A stretch of 64,000 bases of DNA from Pseudorhodoplanes sp. GTDB taxonomy: Bacteria > Pseudomonadota > Alphaproteobacteria > Rhizobiales > Xanthobacteraceae. Each line of letters starts with the position of its first letter. Position 1 is the stretch's first letter. Positions 54,049-62,716 of the stretch are shown one piece after another. Below the pieces are notes generated by a model, which did no database searches, was not told where the DNA came from, and saw only the letters and a program-made list of their open reading frames with translations. The stretch is from contig JAVSMS010000001.1 of assembly GCA_032027085.1 (NCBI GenBank), positions 1,194,332-1,258,331 of the forward strand. The letters run 5' to 3'. The position numbers and the translations under genes were made by a program.

Positions 54049-55017
54049 ATGAACGCCGCTACCACTGACCCCGACATGCCGTTGCGGCTCACTCGCAAGA
54101 CACAAATTGCGGACGGTATCTATGAATTCGAATTCCGCCATCCGGACGGAGAAGATCTGCCGCCCTTCACGGCCGGCGCGCATATACAGATGCGTGTTCC
54201 GAATGGGCTGATCCGCAAATACTCGCTCTGCAACGATCCGGCCGAACGCGACCGTTATGTAATCGCCGTCAAGCGCGAGCCCGACAGCCGCGGTGGTTCG
54301 GTCAGCCTCATTGATGACGCACGCGAAGGCGAAGCCTGCCTCGTCTCGGCGCCTGTGAATGATTTCGTTCTGGCGCCGAACGCGCAGCATTTTGTATTTA
54401 TTGCCGGTGGCATCGGAATCACGCCAATCCTGTCGATGATCCGTCACATCCGGACAATCGGCGGCAAGCAGTTCAAGCTCTATTACTGCACACGTTCTCC
54501 TGAGGCAACGGCTTATCTCGAAGAACTACAGTCGCCGGAGCTCAAGGGCAGCGTCACTATCCATCATGACGGCGGCGATCCGAACCGGGCGCTCGATCTC
54601 TGGCCCGTGGTCGAAGAACGAAAGAATCGGGCGCATCTCTATTGCTGCGGCCCATCCGCGCTCATGCATGCGGTCCGCGACATGACCGGCCATTGGTCGC
54701 CAACCGCTGTGCATTTTGAAGCCTTCGCCGAACCGGCGCGGGTAACGCCGGACGACAAGCCGTTCACCGTGACGCTCGCAAAATCCGGTGAGGTCATCGA
54801 AGTGCCGGTCGGGGTCACCATTCTCGAAGCGCTGCGTGCGAAAGGATACGACGTGCCCAGCTCCTGCGAGAGCGGCACCTGCGGCACCTGCCGAACGAAA
54901 TTGCTGGAAGGCGAAGCAGATCATCGTGATCTGGTCCTGACCGAGCAGGAGCGATCCAGCCAGATCATGATCTGCGTTTCGCGGGCGCGTACGCCCAATA
55001 TTGTTATTGATCGCTGA
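54049..55017 (+). CDS. PDR/VanB-family oxidoreductase (phthalate dioxygenase reductase-like)
   Basis: A 322-residue electron-transfer protein: FMN/FAD domain with IRKYSLCNDPAERDRYVIAVKREPDSRGGS, NAD domain with FVFIAGGIGITPILSMIRHI and YCCGPSALM, and a C-terminal plant-type [2Fe-2S] domain with PSSCESGTCGTC, then a distal cysteine in MICVSRA. The order FMN-NAD-[2Fe-2S] is that of phthalate dioxygenase reductase. It should supply electrons from NADH to the divergent dioxygenase. Confidence 0.9.
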   Translation: MNAATTDPDMPLRLTRKTQIADGIYEFEFRHPDGEDLPPFTAGAHIQMRVPNGLIRKYSLCNDPAERDRYVIAVKREPDSRGGSVSLIDDAREGEACLVSAPVNDFVLAPNAQHFVFIAGGIGITPILSMIRHIRTIGGKQFKLYYCTRSPEATAYLEELQSPELKGSVTIHHDGGDPNRALDLWPVVEERKNRAHLYCCGPSALMHAVRDMTGHWSPTAVHFEAFAEPARVTPDDKPFTVTLAKSGEVIEVPVGVTILEALRAKGYDVPSSCESGTCGTCRTKLLEGEADHRDLVLTEQERSSQIMICVSRARTPNIVIDR

Positions 55018-55028
55018 GAGCGCGGCTC

Positions 55029-56243
55029 GTGACCGAGCGCAAAATCAAACTGGGCATTGCGGGGTTGGGGCGGGCTTTCACCCTCATGCTTCCGACGCTC
55101 GGAGCAGACCCGCGGCTTGAACTCGTGGCTGCGGCCGACCCGCGCACGGACGCCCGGCGGCAATTCGAGGCGGACTTCAACGCAAAGACCTATGAAACCG
55201 TCGAAGACCTCTGCCGTGATCCGGTCGTCGAGGCTATCTATGTGGCCACGCCGCACCAGCTTCACGCCCGACATGTCGAAACAGCCGCCGCTTGCGGCAA
55301 ACATGTCCTTGTCGAAAAGCCGATGGCAATCTCCATGGCCGAATGCGCGGCCATGATTGAAGCGGCGCGGCGTTTCGGTGTCCATCTCATTGTCGGGCAC
55401 AGCCACAGCTTCAACGGACCTGTGCTGCATGCGCACAAGGTCATCGTCAGCGGCGCCTTTGGCGATGTGCGCATGATTCACGCGTTGAATTACACCGACT
55501 ACATGTACCGGCCACGCCGGCCCGAAGAACTTGACACCGCGCAAGGCGGCGGCGTGGTGTTCAGCCAAGGCGCGCATCAGATCGACATCGTTCGGCTTCT
55601 AGGCGGCGGCAGGGTGCACAGCGTGCGCGCCGCCACCGGCGCCTGGGATCAATCGCGGCCGACCGAAGGCGCCTACGCCGCATTCTTGACTTTCGACAAT
55701 GGCGCGTTTGCAACTGTGACTTACAGCGGCTTCGCGCATTTCGATTCGGACGAATTCTGCGGCTGGATCGGCGAAATGGGGCTGCCAAAGGACCGCGGTG
55801 GATACGGAGCCGCGCGCGCCGCCCTGCGGTCAGCGAAAAATGCAGATGAAGAGGCCGCGCTCAAAAGCGCCAGAAATTATGGCAGCAGCGGCTACGCCCC
55901 GACACGACAACTCGCCTTGCAAACGCGCGCGCACCAGCATTTCGGGACGGTGATCGTCTCCTGCGACCGGGCAGACCTGCGCCCGACACCCGGCGGCGTG
56001 ATGATCTATGAAGACACCAAGGCGTATCTGCAGCCGACGCCCGTGCCGCACATTCCGCGCGCCGAGGTGATCGACGAGCTATATGCCGCCGTTGCACACG
56101 ACATCCCACCCCTTCACAGCGGCGAATGGGCCATGGCCACGATGGAAGTATGCCTCGCCATCCTGCAGTCGCATCGCGATAAAGTGGATGTCATGATGCA
56201 GCATCAGATTGCGCCTGCATCCTCACAGGCAAGAATTGCATGA
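55029..56243 (+). CDS. Gfo/Idh/MocA oxidoreductase, dihydroxyphthalate dehydrogenase-like
   Basis: A 404-residue NAD(P)-dependent oxidoreductase: KLGIAGLGRAFTLMLPTLG nucleotide site, EAIYVATPHQLHARHVETAAACGKHVLVEKPMAISM, and the C-terminal domain of the Gfo/Idh/MocA family. In phthalate pathways a member of this family (Pht4) oxidises cis-dihydrodiols to dihydroxyphthalate, matching its place after the oxygenase reductase. Start GTG 55029. It overlaps the MarR gene by four bases. Confidence 0.85.
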   Translation: MTERKIKLGIAGLGRAFTLMLPTLGADPRLELVAAADPRTDARRQFEADFNAKTYETVEDLCRDPVVEAIYVATPHQLHARHVETAAACGKHVLVEKPMAISMAECAAMIEAARRFGVHLIVGHSHSFNGPVLHAHKVIVSGAFGDVRMIHALNYTDYMYRPRRPEELDTAQGGGVVFSQGAHQIDIVRLLGGGRVHSVRAATGAWDQSRPTEGAYAAFLTFDNGAFATVTYSGFAHFDSDEFCGWIGEMGLPKDRGGYGAARAALRSAKNADEEAALKSARNYGSSGYAPTRQLALQTRAHQHFGTVIVSCDRADLRPTPGGVMIYEDTKAYLQPTPVPHIPRAEVIDELYAAVAHDIPPLHSGEWAMATMEVCLAILQSHRDKVDVMMQHQIAPASSQARIA

Positions 56244-56833
56244 CGAGCCGTTCCGCCAGCGCCGACAACACGCAAACCATTCTTCGCCATTGGCGCGAAG
56301 CCGTACCCAATGATCGTCTCGCGCATCTCGTCAAGGATGCGACCCGTGCATTGCTGCGCGCGTTGCAGATGCGGTTGACCGAGCACGCGGTCTCGCTCGG
56401 ACACTGGACCTTTCTCCGCATTCTCTGGGAGAAGGACGGGATGACGCAGCGCGAACTGAGCGAACAGGCCGGCGTGATGGAGCCGACGACATTCTCCGCC
56501 GTGCAGGCCATGGTAAGACTGGGTTATGTGACGCGGCGCCAGCTCGCGGGAAACAGGAAGAAAAACTTTATCTTCCTGACGGCGAAAGGCCGTCAATTGA
56601 AGGACAAGCTCGTTCCGTTGGCGGAAGAGGTCAACGAAATCGCCGTGCGCAACGTCGCGCCGGACGACATTGCAACAACCCGAAAGACCTTGCTGGCAAT
56701 TCTGGAAAACCTCGCCCGCGACGAAGTCGAATCGACCGCAAAGGACCGGCGTATTCCCTCCACGCGCGAACTTTCGTCGCTTATCGCCGCTGCCGGCAAA
56801 TCCAGACGGGTACGGCGCCGCAAACAATCCTGA
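56240..56833 (+). CDS. MarR-family regulator of the dioxygenase cluster
   Basis: The 197-residue winged-helix protein has the MarR core: LGHWTFLRILWEKDGMTQRELSEQAGVMEPTTFSAVQAMVRLGYVTRRQLAGNRKKNFIFLTAKGRQL. It is translationally coupled to the dehydrogenase gene and is the probable repressor or ligand sensor of the cluster. The 30-residue basic tail (STRELSSLIAAAGKSRRVRRRKQ) is longer than usual. Confidence 0.85.
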   Translation: MTSRSASADNTQTILRHWREAVPNDRLAHLVKDATRALLRALQMRLTEHAVSLGHWTFLRILWEKDGMTQRELSEQAGVMEPTTFSAVQAMVRLGYVTRRQLAGNRKKNFIFLTAKGRQLKDKLVPLAEEVNEIAVRNVAPDDIATTRKTLLAILENLARDEVESTAKDRRIPSTRELSSLIAAAGKSRRVRRRKQS

Positions 56834-56933
56834 CGCCGGCAGCCGCGCGATAGCCGAGTTGACCTTGCTCCTGTTGGAGCGCACCATTCGCAAACCGTCT
56901 CGACTGATTGCGACAGATGGCAGGAGATTGCGC

Positions 56934-57260
56934 ATGACCAGGATGTTTATCGCTCTCGCATTTTCCACGACACTCGCGTTTTCCTCGCTTCCGATGCAGG
57001 CATATGCTGCGGAACGGAGCGGCATCCAAAATCCGGATCGTGATGAATTCAGTTCGCGACAGCGCAGCGGCCGGCAAGCCAATGCCGGGCGGCTCCACTA
57101 TTACGATCCATATCCCTGGTGGTGGTATCCACCCTATGTAAAGCGGGCCCGCACCAATTATCTGGGCTGGCCGCACAGCTCCTACCCGCCGAACTATGAC
57201 GCGCCGTATTTTGGCGGCGTCGCCGGATATCCCGGCGGCTTCTGGTTGCACGGGTTGTAA
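56934..57260 (+). CDS. Small secreted aromatic-rich protein
   Basis: A 108-residue protein with a signal peptide (FIALAFSTTLAFSSLPMQAYA) and a mature part rich in Tyr, Trp, Pro and Gly (YYDPYPWWWYPPYV, GYPGGFWLHG). CAGGAG lies upstream of the ATG. It has no recognisable enzymatic motif. Probably periplasmic or cell-surface. Confidence 0.55.
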   Translation: MTRMFIALAFSTTLAFSSLPMQAYAAERSGIQNPDRDEFSSRQRSGRQANAGRLHYYDPYPWWWYPPYVKRARTNYLGWPHSSYPPNYDAPYFGGVAGYPGGFWLHGL

Positions 57261-57264
57261 TTCG

Positions 57265-57283
57265 CGGGACCGGCACGGTCCCG
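57265..57283. terminator. Hairpin between convergent genes
   Basis: CGGGACCG-GCA-CGGTCCCG is a perfect eight-base stem with a three-base loop, five bases after the stop of the small secreted gene and six bases before the end of the MFS gene on the other strand. There is no T-run, but the GC-rich hairpin in this position is the most terminator-like in the window. Confidence 0.6.
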
Positions 57284-57288
57284 AAGAA

Positions 57289-58515
57289 TCAGGCCGGCGC
57301 CAGCTTCGCTGAACTTCGCGACAGCAGCCAGAATACGATCGCGAGGTTCAGCAGGTTCCAGGCAATGCCGTTGATGAAGGCGGCTTGATATGACGCTGTC
57401 AGGTCAAAGATGACGCCCGACATCCAGCCGCCCAGCGCCATGCCGATGACCGTCGCGAAGATGATGACTCCGAGGCGTTCGCCGGCTTCCCGCGATGGCA
57501 GATATTCCCGCACGATGATGGCATAGGTTGGCACCAGCCCGCCCTGAAAGAGGCCAAACAGCGCCGAGACAATGTAAAGCGACGTCAGGCCGTCGTAGAA
57601 AACATAAAGCACCAGCGCAGACGCCTGCAGCGCCGAACTGAGCAGGAGCGTCCGCAGCCCGCCGATCTGATCCGCAATCCAGCCCGAACCGATTCGACTC
57701 GCAATGCCAAAAAACAGCATCAGCGACAGCATCTCCGCGCCGCGCGCCACGCCATAGCCGAGATCGACGCAATAGGCTACAATATGAACCTGCGGCATCG
57801 ACATGGCGACGCAACAGCCAACGCCCGCAATGCTCAACAGGATCTGCAGGCTGCGCGGGGACAACCCGAGCGCATCGCTGGCGCGTGAGCCGTTTTTGTC
57901 GCCAGATAACTCGGCGTGCACAGGCGCGCGCTTGCGTAATGCCATCGCAATCGCGGTCATCGACACAATCGCAAACAGGCCAATCCAGACGTGCGTCTGA
58001 CGCCAGCCGAAAGCTCCCACCGCATGTTGCACCAAGGGAGGCCAGACGACGCCGGCGAGATAATTGCCTGACGACGCGATGGCGACGGCAATGCCGCGGC
58101 GACGCAAAAACCAGTGCGACATGTCCGCGATCAAGGGAGCGAAGGTCGCCGACGCCCCGAAGCCGATGAGGACATGCGCGGCGACCAGCAGCGTGAAGCT
58201 GCCGGACAAACCGGCAGAAATGTATCCGAGGGCAAGCGTGACGGCTCCGATAATGCCAGCCAGCATAATACCGAGGCGATCCGCCACCCGACCTACAAGC
58301 ACGCTTCCAAATCCGAAGCCGGCCATTGATAACGTATAGGGAAGCGACGCCTCCGCCCGCGTGACGCCGAAATCAGCCTGGATCACCGGCAACACCACGA
58401 CGTAGGACCACATGCCGACGCTGCCGATCGTGCCCAGCACGACGGCGACGGCGAGCCGCATCCATGCCGCTCGTGAGTCGAGGACATCAGCCGCTGCGTC
58501 TTTGTCGGTCGTCAC
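57289..58515 (-). CDS. MFS transporter, monocarboxylate/OFA-like
   Basis: A 408-residue protein with 12 hydrophobic helices and MFS loops (GVTRAEASLPYTLSMAGFGFGSVLVGRVADRLGIM between helices 2 and 3, and GFGASATFAPLIADMSHWFLRRRGIAVAIASSGNYLAG). The pattern, with RRRGIAVAIASSG, resembles oxalate/formate antiporter-like and monocarboxylate carriers. It may import an organic acid for the neighbouring aromatic catabolic genes, but the orientation is opposite and the hairpin separates them. Confidence 0.8.
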   Translation of the reverse strand: MTTDKDAAADVLDSRAAWMRLAVAVVLGTIGSVGMWSYVVVLPVIQADFGVTRAEASLPYTLSMAGFGFGSVLVGRVADRLGIMLAGIIGAVTLALGYISAGLSGSFTLLVAAHVLIGFGASATFAPLIADMSHWFLRRRGIAVAIASSGNYLAGVVWPPLVQHAVGAFGWRQTHVWIGLFAIVSMTAIAMALRKRAPVHAELSGDKNGSRASDALGLSPRSLQILLSIAGVGCCVAMSMPQVHIVAYCVDLGYGVARGAEMLSLMLFFGIASRIGSGWIADQIGGLRTLLLSSALQASALVLYVFYDGLTSLYIVSALFGLFQGGLVPTYAIIVREYLPSREAGERLGVIIFATVIGMALGGWMSGVIFDLTASYQAAFINGIAWNLLNLAIVFWLLSRSSAKLAPA

Positions 58516-58567
58516 GCTCCGCCTCGGCTTGCATTGTGGCGCGCCATCAGAATGAAACTGCGAACAC

Positions 58568-59089
58568 TTAACCGCTGGTCGCGCTCTTGAGCAATGCCAA
58601 TAATCCCCGGAGCAATTCGATGGGCCGCGGAGGACAACCTTTGATGTGCAGGTCTACGGGCAACACGGCTTCAACCGAGCCAACGGTCGCATAGGATTCG
58701 GCGAAAATGCCGCAGCCACAGGCGCAATCGCCGACCGCGACCACCCATTTCGGATTCGGAGTCGCCGCATAAGTGCGTTCCAGCGCAACTTTCATGTTTT
58801 TGGTAACCGGCCCGGTCACCAGCAATACGTCGGCATGGCGCGGCGAGGCCGCAAATCTGATTCCGAAGCGCTCGACGTCATAGACCGCGTTGCTCAGCGC
58901 ATGAATTTCCAGTTCGCAGCCATTGCAGGAGCCGGCATCGACTTCGCGAATTGTAATCGAACGGCCGAACAGGCGGCGCGCCTGTGCCTCCAGCGCCGCG
59001 CCGACTTCGGCGAGCGCGGCGTCTTCTGGCGACGGCGCCCCGATGGTCACCGGACGGGCAAAGAGCGATCGCAAGAGCAGCGTGCGCAT
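58568..59089 (-). CDS. hyfI: Hydrogenase-4-like small subunit (HyfI/NuoB-like)
   Basis: The 173-residue protein has the four cysteines for one [4Fe-4S] cluster: C55 and C58 in GSCNGCELE, C122 in VGDCACGCGIF and C152 in KGCPPRPIELL. The CxxC spacing is hydrogenase-type rather than the CC of NuoB. The proximal cluster is therefore intact. It overlaps the large-subunit gene by one base (TAATG). It is the last gene of a complex-I-like operon running from beyond the window. Confidence 0.85.
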   Translation of the reverse strand: MRTLLLRSLFARPVTIGAPSPEDAALAEVGAALEAQARRLFGRSITIREVDAGSCNGCELEIHALSNAVYDVERFGIRFAASPRHADVLLVTGPVTKNMKVALERTYAATPNPKWVVAVGDCACGCGIFAESYATVGSVEAVLPVDLHIKGCPPRPIELLRGLLALLKSATSG

Positions 59090-60606
59090 TAAAGATCGTG
59101 CCCAGCGTAAGAACAGTTGAACGACTTGTTGCAAATCGGGAAGTCGGCGATGATGTTATCTTCGATCGCGGCTTCCAGAAGCGGCCATTGAAACACGGAG
59201 GCGTCGCGCGCATGCGCACGCTCAACGCGGCCATCGGCCACACGCAGCCAGAACCAAATGTCCCCGCGGAACGCCTCGATCATCGCACAGCCTTCCCGGG
59301 GCTCGCGCACCGCAGGCAAGGCCGTCTGGAGGGGTCCCGCGGGAATTGCGGCAAGCCATCCCCGCAACAGCTTCATGCTCGCTTCGGCCTCGCGAATACG
59401 CACCCAGACCCGCGCATCGACATCGCCGCGCTCTAGCACCGGCGCGTCAACGCTCATTCCGGCATAAGGCGGATAGCCGATGTCGCGCCTTGCATCGAAA
59501 TCGCGGCCCGAGGCGCGCCCGACATAGCCGCCGGCTGCCCAGCGTCTGACAAGCTCCTTGCCGACAATTCCGGTGTTGCAGGTGCGATCCTGCAACGACG
59601 GCGTATCGTCATAGAGCTTGACGATCTCGGCGAAGCGCGGCGTCAAATCGTCGAGCACCGCAACAATCTCGGCGGCGTTTTCCGCCGAAATGTCGGCGGC
59701 GACGCCGCCCGGCACGATGCAACCCATCATCAGCCGGTGGCCGAAGACGCGGTCGCACACTGCAAGCACGCGCTCGCGGAAAATCCCGCAATGGGCGTGC
59801 GCCAGCGCAAAAGCGGCATCGTTGCAGATCGCACCGATATCGCCGAAATGATTCGCGATGCGCTCCAATTCCGCCATCACGCCGCGGAGAACTTGCGCCC
59901 GCGCTGGCGCCTCGACGCCGAGCGCCGATTCAACCGCATGCGCGAAGGCAAAGCTGTAGGCAACGGTCGAATCGCCGGAAATACGGGCGGCGATGCGCGC
60001 CGCGTGATCGATGTCGCTGCCCGCCATAAGAGCGTCGATACCCTTATGCGTGTAGCCCAACCGCTCTTCCACGCGCGCCACCATCTCGCCGTTCGCGGTG
60101 AAACGGAAATGCCCCGGCTCGATGGTGCCCGCATGCACGGGGCCGACAGGGACTTGATGCAAGCCCTGCCCTCTCACCGGCAAGAACGCATAGTCCGCTG
60201 GATCGCGTACGGGCGCCGATGGGCGCGTGCCGAGCGGCGCCTGCAATTCCCAGGCTCCGTGGTCGAGCCACGGCCGGCGATCGGGGCAGCCTTTCGCAAC
60301 GATCCCGTAAAGATCGTGGATCGTCCGCTCCAGCCGGATCGCCGGCGGATGGAATTGACCGATCGACGGAAACGAGCCGTCAGAGATTGCGAGCGACACG
60401 ACACATGCGTCGGACGCAGGCGCACGTAGGGCAAGATGGACTGCATGCGGCTCGCACCACAGCGCGAGCATGTCGGCGTCCCCCGCCTTCAGGAGATGAC
60501 CGATCTGCGTCCATGCATTTGAATCGACTTCAAACCGCGGCCAGGGCGCCAGAACGTCAAGCGCTTTCGCTAAGTCCAAAATTTCCGTCAGCGCATCGTC
60601 GGCCAT
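59089..60606 (-). CDS. hyfG: Hydrogenase-4-like large subunit (NuoC-NuoD fusion) without L1 nickel cysteines
   Basis: The 505-residue protein joins a NuoC-like domain (1-130) to a NuoD/NiFe-large-subunit-like domain (150-505). In NiFe hydrogenases the L1 motif is RICGICG; here it is RISGDST at 208-214, with no cysteine. The C-terminal L2 region reads FPICNKSFNCSYAGHDL, with cysteines spaced CxxxxxC rather than CxxC, and there is no maturation extension. So it should not bind a NiFe site. It fits the energy-converting hydrogenase-related (Ehr) subunits. ATG 60606 follows GAGG; GTG 60615 is possible. Confidence 0.85.
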   Translation of the reverse strand: MADDALTEILDLAKALDVLAPWPRFEVDSNAWTQIGHLLKAGDADMLALWCEPHAVHLALRAPASDACVVSLAISDGSFPSIGQFHPPAIRLERTIHDLYGIVAKGCPDRRPWLDHGAWELQAPLGTRPSAPVRDPADYAFLPVRGQGLHQVPVGPVHAGTIEPGHFRFTANGEMVARVEERLGYTHKGIDALMAGSDIDHAARIAARISGDSTVAYSFAFAHAVESALGVEAPARAQVLRGVMAELERIANHFGDIGAICNDAAFALAHAHCGIFRERVLAVCDRVFGHRLMMGCIVPGGVAADISAENAAEIVAVLDDLTPRFAEIVKLYDDTPSLQDRTCNTGIVGKELVRRWAAGGYVGRASGRDFDARRDIGYPPYAGMSVDAPVLERGDVDARVWVRIREAEASMKLLRGWLAAIPAGPLQTALPAVREPREGCAMIEAFRGDIWFWLRVADGRVERAHARDASVFQWPLLEAAIEDNIIADFPICNKSFNCSYAGHDL

Positions 60607-60611
60607 CGTCC

Positions 60612-62048
60612 TCACCCAAGTTGCGCTGCGACAGCGCGGAACCAGCGGACGACCGGTTCCGGCAGCCAGAGGCCAGCGACCAGGACCAAGGCCAGGTGGA
60701 TAAAGAGCGGCAGATAGGACGCCTTCACGCCTCCGGTCGGACCACTCGGCTCGCCGAACAGGACGTCCTGCATCCGCAATACAAGCGCGCCGAAGGCGAC
60801 CAAGAGTCCGAACACCAGTGCAAGCGCCAGCAGCGGCTGGCGCGCGAAGGTCGTGGAAACCAGCATGAATTCGCTCAAGAACATGCCGAATGGCGGCATC
60901 CCCGCGATGGCGATGACCCCCACTGCCAACCCCACGGCCAGTACCGGATGCGTCACCGAAAGGCCGCGGATGAGAGCGATGCGCTGAGTGCCCTTCACCT
61001 GCGCGATATGTCCGACCGCGAAAAAGATCGCCGACTTGATCAGGGAATGCATGGTCATGTGCAGCAGGCCGGCGAAATTCGCCAGTGGCCCGCCCATGCC
61101 GAAGGCAAAAGTCATGATGCCCATATGCTCGATCGACGAGTAGGCGAAGAGTCGTTTGATGTCGCGGCGGCGATAGAGCATGAAGGCGGCAAAGATCAGG
61201 CTGATCAAGCCAAGGCAGATCATGATCAGGCCGACATCGAGCGTCTCGCTATTCGCCGCGAGCACCATCTTGAATCGCAAAAGCGCGTAAAGCGCCACGT
61301 TGAGCAGCAAACCCGAGAGCACGGCAGAAATCGGCGTTGGCCCTTCGGCATGGGCATCCGGCAGCCAGGCGTGAAACGGCGCGATCCCCACCTTGGTGCC
61401 ATAACCGACGAGCAGGAACACGAAGGCGAGCGACAACAGCTTGGCATCAAAGCCGGCGCCATTCTTGAGAAGCGTATCCCAGGCCATGGCCGGGAGCCCC
61501 TCGCCAACCACGGGCTGCGCCACGAGATAGATCAAGATGGTGCCAAAAAAAGCCAGCGCGATGCCCACTGATCCGAGAATGAAATACTTCCAGGCCGCCT
61601 CGACCGCTTCCGGCGTGCGATAGATGCCGACCATCATCACAGTGGACAGCGTCGCCACCTCTACCCCGACCCACAATAGTCCCACATTGTTGACGACAAG
61701 CGCCAGATTCATCGCAGCCATCATCGCCTGATAGAGCGCGTGGTAAAATCGCAAGAAAACCGGTGTGAGCTTTCCGATCTCCAACTCGTGGCTGATATAG
61801 GTCGCACTGAAGATGCTGGTGGTGAAACCAATGAACGTGGTCAGGATCACCAGATAAATGTTGAAGTCGTCGATGATGAAGATATCCGTGCGCACACGGT
61901 CGACGAACAGGAGGGCGACGCCGGCGGCAAATGTCGCCCCCGAGGCGACGACGTTGATGGCGGCGCCGATCCGGTAATTACCGATGAAGACCAGCAGCAC
62001 CATCGCTACCGCCGGAAGCCACAGGATGATCTCGACGGGATGCATCAC
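60612..62048 (-). CDS. hyfF: Hydrogenase-4-like antiporter subunit F
   Basis: A 478-residue membrane protein with about 13-14 helices of the complex I/Mrp antiporter family: TLSTVMMVGIYRTPEAVEAAWKYFILGSVG, KVGIAPFHAWLPDAHAEGPTPISAVLSGLLLNVALYALLRF and DIKRLFAYSSIEHMGIM contain the conserved helix-7 glutamate/lysine proton path. It overlaps hyfE by four bases and the large-subunit gene is 6 bases on. Confidence 0.9.
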   Translation of the reverse strand: MMHPVEIILWLPAVAMVLLVFIGNYRIGAAINVVASGATFAAGVALLFVDRVRTDIFIIDDFNIYLVILTTFIGFTTSIFSATYISHELEIGKLTPVFLRFYHALYQAMMAAMNLALVVNNVGLLWVGVEVATLSTVMMVGIYRTPEAVEAAWKYFILGSVGIALAFFGTILIYLVAQPVVGEGLPAMAWDTLLKNGAGFDAKLLSLAFVFLLVGYGTKVGIAPFHAWLPDAHAEGPTPISAVLSGLLLNVALYALLRFKMVLAANSETLDVGLIMICLGLISLIFAAFMLYRRRDIKRLFAYSSIEHMGIMTFAFGMGGPLANFAGLLHMTMHSLIKSAIFFAVGHIAQVKGTQRIALIRGLSVTHPVLAVGLAVGVIAIAGMPPFGMFLSEFMLVSTTFARQPLLALALVFGLLVAFGALVLRMQDVLFGEPSGPTGGVKASYLPLFIHLALVLVAGLWLPEPVVRWFRAVAAQLG

Positions 62049-62716
62049 GAGATATGCCTTCTCTCATGACGCAAACGATCAAGCGCGCTCAGATCGACCG
62101 TGTCGAAGCGCTCGCGGATACGGAACACAAACACGCCGAACACGGAAAATGCGATCAGGATCGAGAACGCAACTGAAATCTCCACCACCAGCGGCATGCC
62201 TTTGGCGCCGGTGGCGGCAAGGATGAGGCCGTTTTCCAGCGACATGAATCCGACAATCTGCGTCACCGCGTTCCGCCGCGTGATCATCATCAACAGCCCG
62301 AGCAGGATAACGGCGAGCGCAAAGGCCAGGTCCTCGCGCGCCAGCGGACTCACTCCGACCTGCACCGGCATCACCAGCAAAATCGACAACGCGATCAGCC
62401 CCAGCCCGGTCAACATGGTCGGACCTGCTCCGATCACCTGTTCGATTTCCCGATGGATACCGAGGCGGTGAACGATGCGGTTGAGGGCAGTGGGAATAAT
62501 GAATCCCTTGGCGATCAGTGCAATCGCCGCGGTCACGACCAGATGCGTCGCTTCCTGCACATAAGACTGCCAGGCCACCGCGAGCGACAGCACGATCGCC
62601 TGCGCGGCAAAGACGTTGAGGGTTGCCAGGATCCGGTCCTGATAGAGCAGCAGCAGGCTGAGCACCAGCATGCCGCCAGCGAGAAAATGCGCCACGTCGA
62701 ATTGCAGCGAGGACAT
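62045..62716 (-). CDS. hyfE: Hydrogenase-4-like subunit E (NuoK/MrpC-like)
   Basis: A 223-residue membrane protein with about seven helices, ending in the NuoK-like section QIVGFMSLENGLILAA and a charged tail RIRERFDTVDLSALDRLRHERRH. This is the HyfE pattern. The ATG overlaps the hyfC stop by one base. Confidence 0.88.
   Translation of the reverse strand: MSSLQFDVAHFLAGGMLVLSLLLLYQDRILATLNVFAAQAIVLSLAVAWQSYVQEATHLVVTAAIALIAKGFIIPTALNRIVHRLGIHREIEQVIGAGPTMLTGLGLIALSILLVMPVQVGVSPLAREDLAFALAVILLGLLMMITRRNAVTQIVGFMSLENGLILAATGAKGMPLVVEISVAFSILIAFSVFGVFVFRIRERFDTVDLSALDRLRHERRHIS

Noticed and set aside
60219-61571. 450-codon plus-strand frame
   Set aside because: Antisense to hyfG and hyfF; strongly charged shadow of membrane-protein codons.
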